From positions 1 to 42,374 of the forward strand of contig JANQOW010000014.1 of the NCBI GenBank assembly GCA_028285595.1: 42,374 nt of DNA, in the 5' to 3' direction. The stretch's first letter is position 1. Each line of letters begins with the position of its first letter. The DNA comes from Hyphomicrobiales bacterium. GTDB lineage: Bacteria > Pseudomonadota > Alphaproteobacteria > Rhizobiales > CAJQND01. The position numbers and the translations under genes are program-made. Below, piece after piece: positions 26,342-34,054 of this stretch. A model generated the notes under the pieces. That model saw nothing but the letters and a program-made list of their open reading frames with translations, made no database searches and was not told the DNA's origin.

Positions 26342-27481
26342 TCAGGCGGCCAGGAAGATCTCCACGAACTCCGTGCGCATTGCGGCATACCATGGCGGCT
26401 CCGCGGGCCAGGTGTTCAGATTGCCGAGCGCATCTCCGGGGTAGGCCTCTCCGAAGTTCTTGATGTAGGCCTCACCGGCATGTTTGTCGGCGCCACTTAC
26501 CGGGGAGTTGTATCCGTGAATCGCAATGGCGTTGCCAGCGTTTTCAGGTGTGTACGCGAATTTCAGGAATGCATAGATTTGGTCGATGTTTCGCGCGCGT
26601 GCGGAGATGGCCACACCATCCACCCAGGTCAGAGCCCCTTCTTTCGGGGCTTGGTACATCACGGGCGCGCCTGTGTTTTTCAAGGCCAGCGGCGGGCCGT
26701 CCCAGGTTTGACCAAGTGAGACCTCCCCGGTGAGGAGCGCGGTCTTTTGTGTTTCCGCGTCGTCCCACAAAAGCTTCACCGTTTGCTTGCGGGCAACGCA
26801 CCATTTGGTAATGGCCTCCCACACCGGTTTCATTTTTTCCGGGCTCTCGTAGGCAGCCCACACCGCACCGGGCTCCAATTCACCGGCAGATTGCAGATAG
26901 AGACCTGCACCTAACATGGCTGAGTGCGCCCGGCCCATGGTTTGGCCCGCGTTCTCCGGCGCCCAGATATCGCCATAAGAGGGAACGGTGTTTTTGGGTG
27001 TCCACTTGTCGGTGCGCCATGCAATCCCTTCGGTGCCCCAGAGATAGGGCAGCCAATGGGCGCCCTTATCGTCAAAGTTCCATCCGCTCGATCCGATTTT
27101 CGCCATGCCCTGATTGAGCGCGTCCATGGGGACCCGCGTCAGATCAAGTGGCTGCAGCACCCCCAACTTGGCCCATTGCAGATTGCGGTGGCTTGAGGGA
27201 GAGACAAGATCGTAGCCATCCCCGCCGCTGGCCTGGATCTTTTGAAGCAGCGCCTCGTTTGAGCCGATGGGTGTGTGGTTGACCTTGATGCCTGTCTCAT
27301 CGTGAAACGCGCGAAGAAAACTCTTCGGCAGATAGTCTGACCACATGAGCACATTGAGCTCGCCGGAGGAGGAGCGTGCTTGGGTAACCAAAGCCGGTGC
27401 CGCAAGAGCGCTGAACGCGGCGGCTGAGGACGCTCTCAGAAGTTTTCGCCGGGAAACACGGGGAGAGACGGGTCTGTTCAT
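26342..27481 (-). CDS. Tat-exported ABC substrate-binding protein, polyamine (PotD)-type
   Basis: A 379-residue periplasmic binding protein. A twin-arginine signal (SRRKLLR at residues 10-16, then an Ala-rich h-region ending near ALVTQA) points to folded export through Tat. The mature part starts LNVLMWSDYLPKSFLRAFHDETG, the pattern of PotD/PotF-like proteins (MW or YNW...YI...F...TGI) that bind spermidine, putrescine or related cations. The usual permease and ATPase genes are absent on both sides, so it is an orphan. Two guanidino-type enzymes are encoded divergently across an 820-base gap, which hints at a guanidino or polyamine ligand, but this is inference. Confidence 0.9.
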   Translation of the reverse strand: MNRPVSPRVSRRKLLRASSAAAFSALAAPALVTQARSSSGELNVLMWSDYLPKSFLRAFHDETGIKVNHTPIGSNEALLQKIQASGGDGYDLVSPSSHRNLQWAKLGVLQPLDLTRVPMDALNQGMAKIGSSGWNFDDKGAHWLPYLWGTEGIAWRTDKWTPKNTVPSYGDIWAPENAGQTMGRAHSAMLGAGLYLQSAGELEPGAVWAAYESPEKMKPVWEAITKWCVARKQTVKLLWDDAETQKTALLTGEVSLGQTWDGPPLALKNTGAPVMYQAPKEGALTWVDGVAISARARNIDQIYAFLKFAYTPENAGNAIAIHGYNSPVSGADKHAGEAYIKNFGEAYPGDALGNLNTWPAEPPWYAAMRTEFVEIFLAA

Positions 27482-27608
27482 GATCGGCCTGTTGGGTCGG
27501 GGTACTGGTTGCCACGGTCGGCAGTGCGCAGGGCTTAATAGGACGGGGAAGACACAAAGGGTAGGGCCAGCACATTACAATTTTGCCGCAGCATGGCTCT
27601 CCCGCATT

Positions 27609-27664
27609 ACGAGTAAAACTCGTGAGGACAGGCGAAATGCACTAATTAGTGGCAAAAATTTGCC
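27609..27664. promoter_or_regulatory. three back-to-back palindromes
   Basis: In order: ACGAGT-AAA-ACTCGT (27609-27623), CACTAATTAGTG (27640-27651) and GGCAAA-AA-TTTGCC (27651-27664). Such clustering is typical of operator DNA. The regulators are unknown. Confidence 0.45.
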
Positions 27665-27730
27665 AGCTCGATTTTTGTGTGATAAACTGGAGGTTAGATC
27701 GAGACTCCCACCCACCGGGGGATCATAAAG

Positions 27731-27770
27731 GCAGGAGCCTCGACCGTTTCCCGGAAACCCGGGAACCTGC
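27731..27770. other. nested hairpin, possible structured RNA
   Basis: An outer stem GCAGG/CCTGC (27731-27735, 27766-27770) encloses an inner stem TTCCCGG/CCGGGAA (27748-27754, 27759-27765) with loop AAAC. A TTTGTCTCT stretch follows. It could be an RNA structure or an attenuator; it matches no riboswitch I can name. Confidence 0.35.
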
Positions 27771-27786
27771 TTTGTCTCTAAAAGAC

Positions 27787-27805
27787 TGTCAAGTTATGCT
27801 TGACA
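27787..27805. promoter_or_regulatory. operator-like palindrome TGTCAAG-N5-CTTGACA
   Basis: A perfect 7-5-7 inverted repeat (TGTCAAG, spacer TTATG, CTTGACA). Its right arm contains TTGACA, a perfect -35 hexamer on the plus strand at 27800-27805, so a bound repressor would block transcription towards the amidinotransferase gene. No clear -10 follows at the right distance. Confidence 0.4.
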
Positions 27806-27926
27806 ACTACGCGATGTCGTCGTCAATGTCAATGCAGTGTGCGCAAATTTTCCCTCTATTGCAATTCCCTATTTTTCATAGAAATGCGAAATCTTTTTCT
27901 TGGCTATTGCTAACGGGCCATACGGC

Positions 27927-27948
27927 AATGGTACAAAAATGTACCATT
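27927..27948. promoter_or_regulatory. 22-base perfect palindrome with GGTAC/GTACC cores
   Basis: The arms AATGGTACA and TGTACCATT flank AAAA. The TGGT...ACCA ends resemble GntR (FadR-type) operators, but no regulator gene is next to it. Confidence 0.5.
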
Positions 27949-28162
27949 AAAAACTCGAAAGATTGACGCGAGTCCAGAAGGCCAGAATTTGGTTAACAGC
28001 ATATTTTTAAAAGAAAATTTTTGTGTTTCAGAATTGTCTCAGAAAATCGCACTCCCACAGCACCAGATGGGAGAGGGGGCCTTTCGAGGCTGAACTTGCA
28101 CAGCGCCAAGGTCTCAAAAACTCAGAGCATTTTTGCACTCAAAACCGAGGGTAGATAAGAGG

Positions 28163-28186
28163 TTGTGCGTGAATTGTCACGCACAA
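28163..28186. promoter_or_regulatory. 24-base perfect palindrome, 10-bp arms
   Basis: The arms TTGTGCGTGA and TCACGCACAA flank ATTG, about 115 bases before the amidinotransferase-family start. It could be an operator or a hairpin in the 5' leader. There is no T-run after it, so it is not an ordinary terminator. Confidence 0.5.
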
Positions 28187-28301
28187 GACGTAAAGCGTTG
28201 CTCGCGCGATGGGCATCCCGATGAAAACACCATATGAGGCTTTTCCCGGTTGAGAAGATGAGCTAGGCAGGTCATCGGAAAGACCAGTGAAGAGAAGCAC
28301 A

Positions 28302-29264
28302 ATGACCGACAGCAGCGCACAGACTGAACATTCGCAAGTGAGTCCGATTCCCCTTCAGGCACGGCGCCAAGGTGGGGGCACACCTCTCATGGATAAATGG
28401 ACCCTCACATCCGAAGCGGGACGTCTGACGGATGTGCTCTTGGGACCTGCGGAAGGGTTCCGCTGGATGGGTCTTGAAAATGCGGCCTACAGCTCGCTGG
28501 TGCGAGACACGATCCGCCGTGGATATGCTTTCGACAAGCAGGTGGCCATGCGCCAGCACCGCGAGATGGTGGACGCCTATGGAGATGCCGGCGTCACCTG
28601 TCATTTCCTGCCGCTGGATGAAGAAAATCCGTATCAGGTGTATGCCCGTGATTCCAGTTTCATGACCGAGCATGGCGCCGTGATTTGCCAATTGGCCAAC
28701 CCGCGGCGTCGCGGCGAGTACGCTTCAGTGCTGAGATTCTATCTGGCCAACGATATTCCCATCTACGACATGGTCAGCGCCGGCAATTTCGAAGGGGGCG
28801 ACTTCAACATCATCGGCGAGAAATGCGCTCTCATCGGCTACACCGACCACCGCAGCGAAGAGGTTGCCGCACGTCAGATCGGCGACTGGTTCACGGCAGA
28901 AGGCTGGGAAATCAAGTATGCGCCGATCGACCAGTTCTACGTGCACATCGATCTCATGGTCTGCATGTTGAACGCCGAGTGCGCAGCGGTGTGCCTGGAC
29001 ACCACCGATGAGGAAATCGTCAGTTGGCTCAAGGCCAAAAAGATCGAGGTCATCCCTGCCAGCTTCAAAGAAACCATGGCTCTTGGGTGCAATGTTGTGG
29101 CGCTGGGCCAGGACCGTGTCCTGTCCACGCACGGTGCGGTTGAGCTCAATGCCAACATGCGCGCCGTAGGATTTAAGGTGTACGACCCGGATATGAGCAT
29201 GTTTACCCGCGCCGGGGGCGGCGTTCATTGCATGTGCCAGCCGCTCAACCGGGAAGCAGCTTGA
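28302..29264 (+). CDS. amidinotransferase/deiminase-fold enzyme (DDAH or arginine deiminase-like)
   Basis: A 320-residue protein with the guanidino-modifying fold, which attacks the guanidino carbon of arginine-like substrates through a Cys. The catalytic pieces are visible. Asp117 is in ARDSS, E164-GG-D167 in FEGGDF, and His215-I-Asp217 in HIDLM. The nucleophile Cys310 is in GGVHCMCQPLN, with a second Cys at 312. Whether it hydrolyses the substrate (deiminase, dimethylarginine hydrolase) or transfers the amidino group cannot be told. ATG 28302 is chosen; an in-frame GTG at 28287 would add five residues. A second, diverged enzyme of the same fold follows 261 bases downstream. Confidence 0.88.
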   Translation: MTDSSAQTEHSQVSPIPLQARRQGGGTPLMDKWTLTSEAGRLTDVLLGPAEGFRWMGLENAAYSSLVRDTIRRGYAFDKQVAMRQHREMVDAYGDAGVTCHFLPLDEENPYQVYARDSSFMTEHGAVICQLANPRRRGEYASVLRFYLANDIPIYDMVSAGNFEGGDFNIIGEKCALIGYTDHRSEEVAARQIGDWFTAEGWEIKYAPIDQFYVHIDLMVCMLNAECAAVCLDTTDEEIVSWLKAKKIEVIPASFKETMALGCNVVALGQDRVLSTHGAVELNANMRAVGFKVYDPDMSMFTRAGGGVHCMCQPLNREAA

Positions 29265-29389
29265 TCAAATTTCATTCAAATTGCTCCTTTTGAGTGTAAA
29301 CCATATACATGCACGCAAATTGACGCATTCGGGCACTCCTGCTAGGGTTGTGATTGTGAAGAACTCAGCTCGACTGCCGGGGGGTCGGA

Positions 29390-29451
29390 AGAGACTGGAG
29401 TGCATCCGGTTCTTGGTCACTTGGCGAAACGCCGGAAGTGTTCCAGTCTCT
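29390..29451 (+). other. long stem-loop in the leader of the second amidinotransferase-type gene
   Basis: The arms AGAGACTGGA (29390-29399) and TCCAGTCTCT (29442-29451) form 10 bp. A symmetric five-base internal loop (GTGCA opposite AGTGT) follows, then a second 5-bp stem TCCGG/CCGGA (29405-29409, 29432-29436). The apical loop has 22 bases. It ends 74 bases before the start codon and could be a regulatory leader RNA. I do not recognise a known riboswitch class. Confidence 0.5.
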
Positions 29452-29525
29452 GAGCTTCAAACAACCGGCGCAATCCACCCAGAGAACCGGTGACGCTGAC
29501 CTTCAGCTCGGCTATGGTCTGGCCC

Positions 29526-30509
29526 ATGAGCGAGCAATCACAGATCAACGTTGTTTCTGAGTGGGCCGAGTTGCGCGAGTGCGTTTACGGCTCACCCGAT
29601 TATTGGGTTCTGCCGGTTTTTCTGGGCGACGCGAAACTGCGCGCGCAAGGACCCTTTACGCAATACTGGATCGACAACCAGGGCGCCGATATCAAGCAGA
29701 CAGACCCGGAACTCTTTGCCGAGTTCCATGATCAGATCGATGGTGCGATCAAGCTTCTGGAAAGCCTCGGTGTCAAAGTGCACGTGGCCGGTCCGCTGAG
29801 TGCCGATAACCGGAAGTACCCGCGCGGTGAGGACCACGGTGTGGAAACAGGCTGGATGCGTGATCCGTTCGTCACCATCGGCAATAATGTGATCGAGCTG
29901 GCGCCGCGAACCTTGTTCCACCGGCGCCAACGCTTTGCGATCCGCGAGATCCTGGCCGGCACCATGGACCGCGGCGCCCGCTACTTTTCCCAGCCCGATG
30001 GCGGCGCCGATGACAGCGCCGACGGTTCAGGATGGGGCTACCTTGAGGGCGGCGATATCTTTGTCCTCGGTCCCAAAATTTTTGTTGGTCATTCTGGCGG
30101 CTGCTCAAACCCGGAAGGTGCGCGTTGGCTGCAGCATGCGTTGGGCGGCGAATACACTGTGGAAATGGTGCGCGTGGATCCGATGTTTCCCCATCTGGAT
30201 TGCGTTTTGATGACCCCCAGAGAGGGGGTGGCCGTGGCGTGCCTGGAGGCGCTGCCGGACGGTCTGCCTGACCATATGAAAGATTGGGACGTGGTGGATG
30301 TGCCCAAAGCGCTGGCCAAAGGGCACATGGGCTGTAACAACCTGGTGCTGAACGACCGAACGGTGGTGGTGCCGTCTGAAGAGCCGCTCAACCCCATCGT
30401 GGAGGCGCTGGAGGCCCGCAAGTTTGAGGTCATCCGCATACCCTACCGGGTGCCGTGCATGGTGGGCGGCTCGTTCCGCTGTGCCCACCAACCGCTCATC
30501 CGCGTTTAG
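29526..30509 (+). CDS. second amidinotransferase-family enzyme
   Basis: A 327-residue protein of the same fold as its neighbour but clearly diverged and closer in style to glycine/arginine amidinotransferases. Asp113 is in WMRDPFVTIGN, E174-GG-D177 in EGGDIFVLG, His223-L-Asp225 in PHLDCVLM, and the nucleophile Cys319 in GGSFRCAHQPLIR. All catalytic positions are present. Start at ATG 29526 removes a 12-residue N-terminal extension that reaches 29490; the choice is uncertain. Its stop codon overlaps that of the convergent amidase gene by four bases. Two such enzymes together suggest consecutive steps on one guanidino compound, or one hydrolase and one transferase. Confidence 0.88.
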   Translation: MSEQSQINVVSEWAELRECVYGSPDYWVLPVFLGDAKLRAQGPFTQYWIDNQGADIKQTDPELFAEFHDQIDGAIKLLESLGVKVHVAGPLSADNRKYPRGEDHGVETGWMRDPFVTIGNNVIELAPRTLFHRRQRFAIREILAGTMDRGARYFSQPDGGADDSADGSGWGYLEGGDIFVLGPKIFVGHSGGCSNPEGARWLQHALGGEYTVEMVRVDPMFPHLDCVLMTPREGVAVACLEALPDGLPDHMKDWDVVDVPKALAKGHMGCNNLVLNDRTVVVPSEEPLNPIVEALEARKFEVIRIPYRVPCMVGGSFRCAHQPLIRV

Positions 30510-31894
30510 GCGATTTGAGGCCAGCCGATCCCCGCAAAGTCGTCTTCAAACGCCTTGCCGATGCGAAGCGCCGTCGTCTCATGGCGCCCTCTGGCCATGA
30601 TCTGCAGGCTCATGGGCAGACCGTTATCTGCAACGCCCATGGGCTGAGCAAGGGCGCAGAAGCCCAAATAGTTCGCCATCCGCGTCAGTTGCGAGGGTGC
30701 CGTGTCCTGGTCAATCTCGGCCACAACCGGCGCGGTGATGGGCGTGGTGGGCGAAACGATGGCGGCCATCCCGCGCATGGCTTTGAGGAACTCACCCCGC
30801 ACTTTGAGCCGTTCTTGCAGCGCGCCGATATACTCGTTCGCCGTCACAGCCTTGCCGGCCATGATCCGCTTCTCAATGTCCCCATCCATATGGTTGGACG
30901 GATCCTCAAAGGTGGCGCCATGATGGTAATAGCCCTCCGAGCCGATCAGTGTGGCGACCGCCCAGCGCATGTGGTCAATGGAGCGGGGCAGGGTGATCTC
31001 CACAATCTCAGCTCCAAGGCTCTTGAGGCGCCCCAGGGCATCGCCATAGCTCTCGCGCACCTCAGGTGTGAGAAACTCTCTGTCGGCCTGGGTGAGGACG
31101 CCGAGCGTGAGCCCGGCAACGCCTTTGGTCATCGCACCGAACACACCCTCTGAGGCTGTGAGCTGATAATCGATCTTTCCGGGCTCTACCCCGTCCATGG
31201 TCAGATACATGATGGCGGCGTCGACGACGGAGCGGCACATGGGCCCTGGGGTATCGAGCGTATGGGACAACGGCAAAATCCCGTCCAGCGGCAGGCGTCC
31301 TTCGGTCACCTTCAGTCCCGTCAGGCCGCAGAAGGAGGAGGGTATCCGCACGGACCCACCAGTATCAGTGCCCACTGCGCAAGCCGTGAGGCCGGCGGCG
31401 GTTGCCGCGCCTGAGCCGCTGGATGAGCCACCGGGCGCGCGGTGGGTTTCGGCATCCCAAGGGTTCCAAGGCGTGCCCCGCTGCTGGTTGGTGCCCCAGG
31501 GGCCATAGGCCACCTCAACAGTCTTGGTCTTCCCGATCAATACGCCGCCGCCGGCGATCAAGCGCTTGGCAATGGTGGCTGACGAGGAGGCCACGCGGTC
31601 TGCATAGGCGTTGCTGCCTCCGGTGGTCACATGGCCCTCCACATCAATCAGGTCTTTCAACGCAAAAGGGATGCCGTGGAACGGCCCGATGCGGTGGCCG
31701 GCCGCAATGGCGCGCGTTGCGGCCTCGGCGGCCTCCTGCGCTGCATCCTGCAGCACGATCTCAAAGGCCGCCAGTTTCGGCTCCAGCCGTTCGACCTGGC
31801 TGAGGCATGCAGCGACAGCCTCGCTGGGGGTGTGGGCGCCGCTCTTATAGTCGGCAGCCAGATCGGCAATGCCGCGTTTGTGGAGTTCAGTCAC
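30506..31894 (-). CDS. amidase-signature family hydrolase
   Basis: A 462-residue amidase with the full Ser-cisSer-Lys triad: Lys80 in FALKDLID, the cis-Ser at about 158 in PGGSSSGSGAA, and the nucleophile Ser181 in GTDTGGSVRIPSS. Members hydrolyse C-N bonds in small amides, including ureido- and guanidino-derived amides, so a role after the neighbouring guanidino enzymes is plausible but unproven. GTG 31894 is preferred because GAGGA lies nine bases before it; the frame is open to 31972. It is divergent from the small protein and alpha/beta hydrolase genes, with about 80 bases of shared promoter region. Confidence 0.93.
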   Translation of the reverse strand: MTELHKRGIADLAADYKSGAHTPSEAVAACLSQVERLEPKLAAFEIVLQDAAQEAAEAATRAIAAGHRIGPFHGIPFALKDLIDVEGHVTTGGSNAYADRVASSSATIAKRLIAGGGVLIGKTKTVEVAYGPWGTNQQRGTPWNPWDAETHRAPGGSSSGSGAATAAGLTACAVGTDTGGSVRIPSSFCGLTGLKVTEGRLPLDGILPLSHTLDTPGPMCRSVVDAAIMYLTMDGVEPGKIDYQLTASEGVFGAMTKGVAGLTLGVLTQADREFLTPEVRESYGDALGRLKSLGAEIVEITLPRSIDHMRWAVATLIGSEGYYHHGATFEDPSNHMDGDIEKRIMAGKAVTANEYIGALQERLKVRGEFLKAMRGMAAIVSPTTPITAPVVAEIDQDTAPSQLTRMANYLGFCALAQPMGVADNGLPMSLQIMARGRHETTALRIGKAFEDDFAGIGWPQIA

Positions 31895-31974
31895 GGAGTT
31901 GGATCCTCGTGTTTGCGAAGGGCAGAAGGCTGTGTCAATCATAAGCCTGCCTGGCCGGAAGGGAGGGGCCAACT

Positions 31975-32340
31975 ATGGAACAACTTCAAGGTCTTGCCAA
32001 TCGCGATCCGCTGGCCCTGCGCTGGGGGCAGGGGGCGGCTTTTCATATGATGCTCGGCGTTGAGGATCAACGCTACCGCATCCAGGTCGCAGACGGCACG
32101 GTGCACCAGATCACCGCTCTGCCCGCAAAGCTCACCTCTTGGGACTTCGCCGTCACCGGGCCAGGGTCCTCCTGGCAGGCGCACTGGGCCCCGGTGCCGG
32201 CACCCACCTTTCATGATCTCATTGCCATGCGCACCGCAGGTCACATTGCGATTGAGGGCAACCTTACCCCTTTTTTCCAACACATCCTTTATGTGAAGCG
32301 CCTGCTTGAACTGCCGCGTGCACAAGGGTGGCTGTCATGA
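31975..32340 (+). CDS. small protein, possibly SCP2-like
   Basis: A 121-residue protein with a strong ribosome binding site (GGGAGGGG, about six bases before the ATG). The pattern of short strands, a W-x-x-x-x-AP segment, FHDLIAMRTAGHIAIEGN and a closing amphipathic helix recalls sterol-carrier-protein-2-like folds that bind hydrophobic ligands. The match is loose and I would not assign a function. Its TGA overlaps the ATG of the next gene (ATGA), so the two are translationally coupled and probably act together. Confidence 0.72.
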   Translation: MEQLQGLANRDPLALRWGQGAAFHMMLGVEDQRYRIQVADGTVHQITALPAKLTSWDFAVTGPGSSWQAHWAPVPAPTFHDLIAMRTAGHIAIEGNLTPFFQHILYVKRLLELPRAQGWLS

Positions 32341-33197
32341 GCACACTTCAGATCGAGCCCGTCACAGGGCGCTACATGAACCTTGAGCTTTGGGGGGCAA
32401 AGCACCGGGTCTACTGGGAGGAAGCCGGTGAAGGCATTCCGCTCTTGTGCCTCCACACCGCCGGCTCCGACGGCCGCCAGTTCCGCGCCCTGATGAACGA
32501 TGAGGATGTTACGAGCAATTTCAGGGTTATCGCGTTCGACATGCCCTGGCATGGCAAATCCTCCCCTCCTGCGGGCTGGGAGAGCGAGACCTACGAACTC
32601 ACCACGGCCAAATACCTGGACCTCATTCTCACCATTTCGTCGGCTTTGGAGCTGGATAGACCGGTGGTGATGGGGTGCTCCATTGGCGGGCGCATCATTT
32701 TGCATCTGGCGCGCCAGCATCCGGATGCCGCGCGCTGCGTGATCGGCCTGCAGTCGGCGGGCATGGTCAACCCATACTATGACATTGACTGGCTCTACAG
32801 GCCTGATGTCCATGGCGCCCACGTGTGTGCAGGCATGGTCTCCGGCCTGATCGCGCCGATGGCGCCTGACGCGCACCGCTGGGAAACGCTCTGGCACTAC
32901 ATGCAATCCGGCCCGGGGATCTTCAAGGGAGATCTCCACTTCTATACGGTGGAGGGAGATATCATGGACCATGTGGGCGAGATCGACACGGCCCGTTGCC
33001 CGATCTACATGTTGACCGGAGAGTACGATTTCAGTTGCTCCCCGGAGATGAGCCGGAGAACGGCTGAGGCGATCGACGGTGCGCAGCTCCAGATCATGGA
33101 GGGCATGGGCCATTTCCCCATGAGCGAAAACCCTGACGCCTTCAAGACCTACTTGATGCCAGTGCTGGAAGAGATCCGCCAAGCGCATGGGGCATAG
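32337..33197 (+). CDS. alpha/beta hydrolase
   Basis: A 286-residue Ser hydrolase. His40 of HTAGSDG marks the oxyanion region, the nucleophile elbow GCSIGG places Ser115, the acid is in TGEYDFSC, and the catalytic His259 lies in GMGHFP. It is shorter than the Asp-type hydrolase at the left end of the window and belongs to a different subgroup (esterase, lactonase or C-C hydrolase). It starts inside the stop of the SCP2-like gene. The first composite palindromic repeat begins six bases after its stop. Confidence 0.9.
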   Translation: MSTLQIEPVTGRYMNLELWGAKHRVYWEEAGEGIPLLCLHTAGSDGRQFRALMNDEDVTSNFRVIAFDMPWHGKSSPPAGWESETYELTTAKYLDLILTISSALELDRPVVMGCSIGGRIILHLARQHPDAARCVIGLQSAGMVNPYYDIDWLYRPDVHGAHVCAGMVSGLIAPMAPDAHRWETLWHYMQSGPGIFKGDLHFYTVEGDIMDHVGEIDTARCPIYMLTGEYDFSCSPEMSRRTAEAIDGAQLQIMEGMGHFPMSENPDAFKTYLMPVLEEIRQAHGA

Positions 33198-33202
33198 CTA
33201 CG

Positions 33203-33280
33203 CCGCTCCCCTGCGAAGGCAGGGGCCCATAGCTCTCCCCGATCCCTTGACTGAGAAGGTCCCTGCTTTCGCGGGGACGC
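33203..33280. repeat. short copy of the composite palindromic repeat
   Basis: It carries CCCCTGC...GCAGGGG and GTCCCTGCTTTCGCGGGGAC hairpins with the linker GGCCCATAGCTC and the TGAGAAGG motif that recur at 36.9-37.4 kb and, reversed, at the right end of the window. The TATTTTGC hairpin is missing here. Confidence 0.8.
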
Positions 33281-33292
33281 CGCACGCCGCTC

Positions 33293-33982
33293 CTAGTTCC
33301 GCTTGCGCTTCGCCCGCCGCACTCTCTTCTTACGCTTCTTGGCCGAAGCGACCGTGGCGCGGGTGCCCGCCCGTGCCTGTCTGATCAGGGGCAGCGCGCG
33401 GATGCGGCTGCGCTCGCGCCGGTCATAAGCCTGGTTCAGCCGGTTGCAGCGCAGGCGCTCGTCCACCATGATCTGGGTGATCTTCACCTTCGCGTTCTTG
33501 CATCCGTTCCTGCGAATATAGCGCCGCGCCTTTTTGTCGATCCGCCGCGCGCATGACAGGAAGATCGACTTATGCCGGTTTTCGTGGGCGCGGATGTATC
33601 TGTCGAAGTTGCGCCAAACGCGCCGCACAGACCGAGATTTGAGCGATGATTTGGCCAGCCTCGGCAACCTCAAGGTGATCACCGCTTTGCTGGAGTACCT
33701 GCACCCATTCTTTCCCTTGGGCTTCAAGGTTTGGGAGATCTTGGCCTGGGTGGTCGCCATGGCCTTCCCGCCGGTTCTGATGCCGGGTCCCCGGCTCAAG
33801 ATGCTGCGCAGAACCTGACTGGGGGTGGAGCCGCTGACTGTAAAATAGATCGTCTTGGTGGAGACCTTGGGCGCTGCCGATGTGGGATCAGAAAGGCCAA
33901 GAACCCCAAGTGCAGTCAAGGCCAGCCCCAACATCAGGCCCGGAAAGAAACCAACGCGGTGCTGCACGCCCAAGCCCCTCAT
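33293..33982 (-). CDS. exported DUF922-like putative zinc protease with basic tail
   Basis: A 229-residue protein with an N-terminal hydrophobic segment (about residues 11-30) followed by PTSAA, a signal-peptide layout. The mature part has the TIYFTVSGSTPSQVLRSI opening and a later HENRH at residues 133-137, an HExxH zinc motif, as in DUF922 proteins. Two Cys pairs may form disulfides. The last 20 residues are almost all Lys and Arg (KKRKKRVRRAKRKR), which could bind nucleic acid, cell wall or LPS. The start is fixed by TAGGAG six bases before ATG 33982; the frame is open 18 codons further upstream without a better site. Substrate unknown. Confidence 0.75.
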   Translation of the reverse strand: MRGLGVQHRVGFFPGLMLGLALTALGVLGLSDPTSAAPKVSTKTIYFTVSGSTPSQVLRSILSRGPGIRTGGKAMATTQAKISQTLKPKGKNGCRYSSKAVITLRLPRLAKSSLKSRSVRRVWRNFDRYIRAHENRHKSIFLSCARRIDKKARRYIRRNGCKNAKVKITQIMVDERLRCNRLNQAYDRRERSRIRALPLIRQARAGTRATVASAKKRKKRVRRAKRKRN

Positions 33983-34054
33983 TTTGCTCCTAAATCGCAG
34001 AACAGCGAGTGTGCGCCAGCAGGTGGCAAGAAGCAACCGCCCGTGCCATCACAA

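Larger units (their letters stand above)
27482..28301. other. 820-base intergenic region dense in inverted repeats
   Basis: No supported gene is visible. The region separates the divergent binding-protein and amidinotransferase-family genes and is AT-rich relative to its surroundings. It contains at least eight inverted repeats: the five structures listed separately, one of which is three repeats back to back, plus arms CTCCCA (28052-28057) and TGGGAG (28068-28073). It may hold two promoters with several operators, or a structured non-coding RNA. Confidence 0.6.

Noticed and set aside
27731-27770. Guanidine riboswitch upstream of a guanidino enzyme
   Set aside because: The hairpin loop is AAAC, not the ACGR of the mini-ykkC type, there is no second matching hairpin, and it lies over 500 bases from the start codon.
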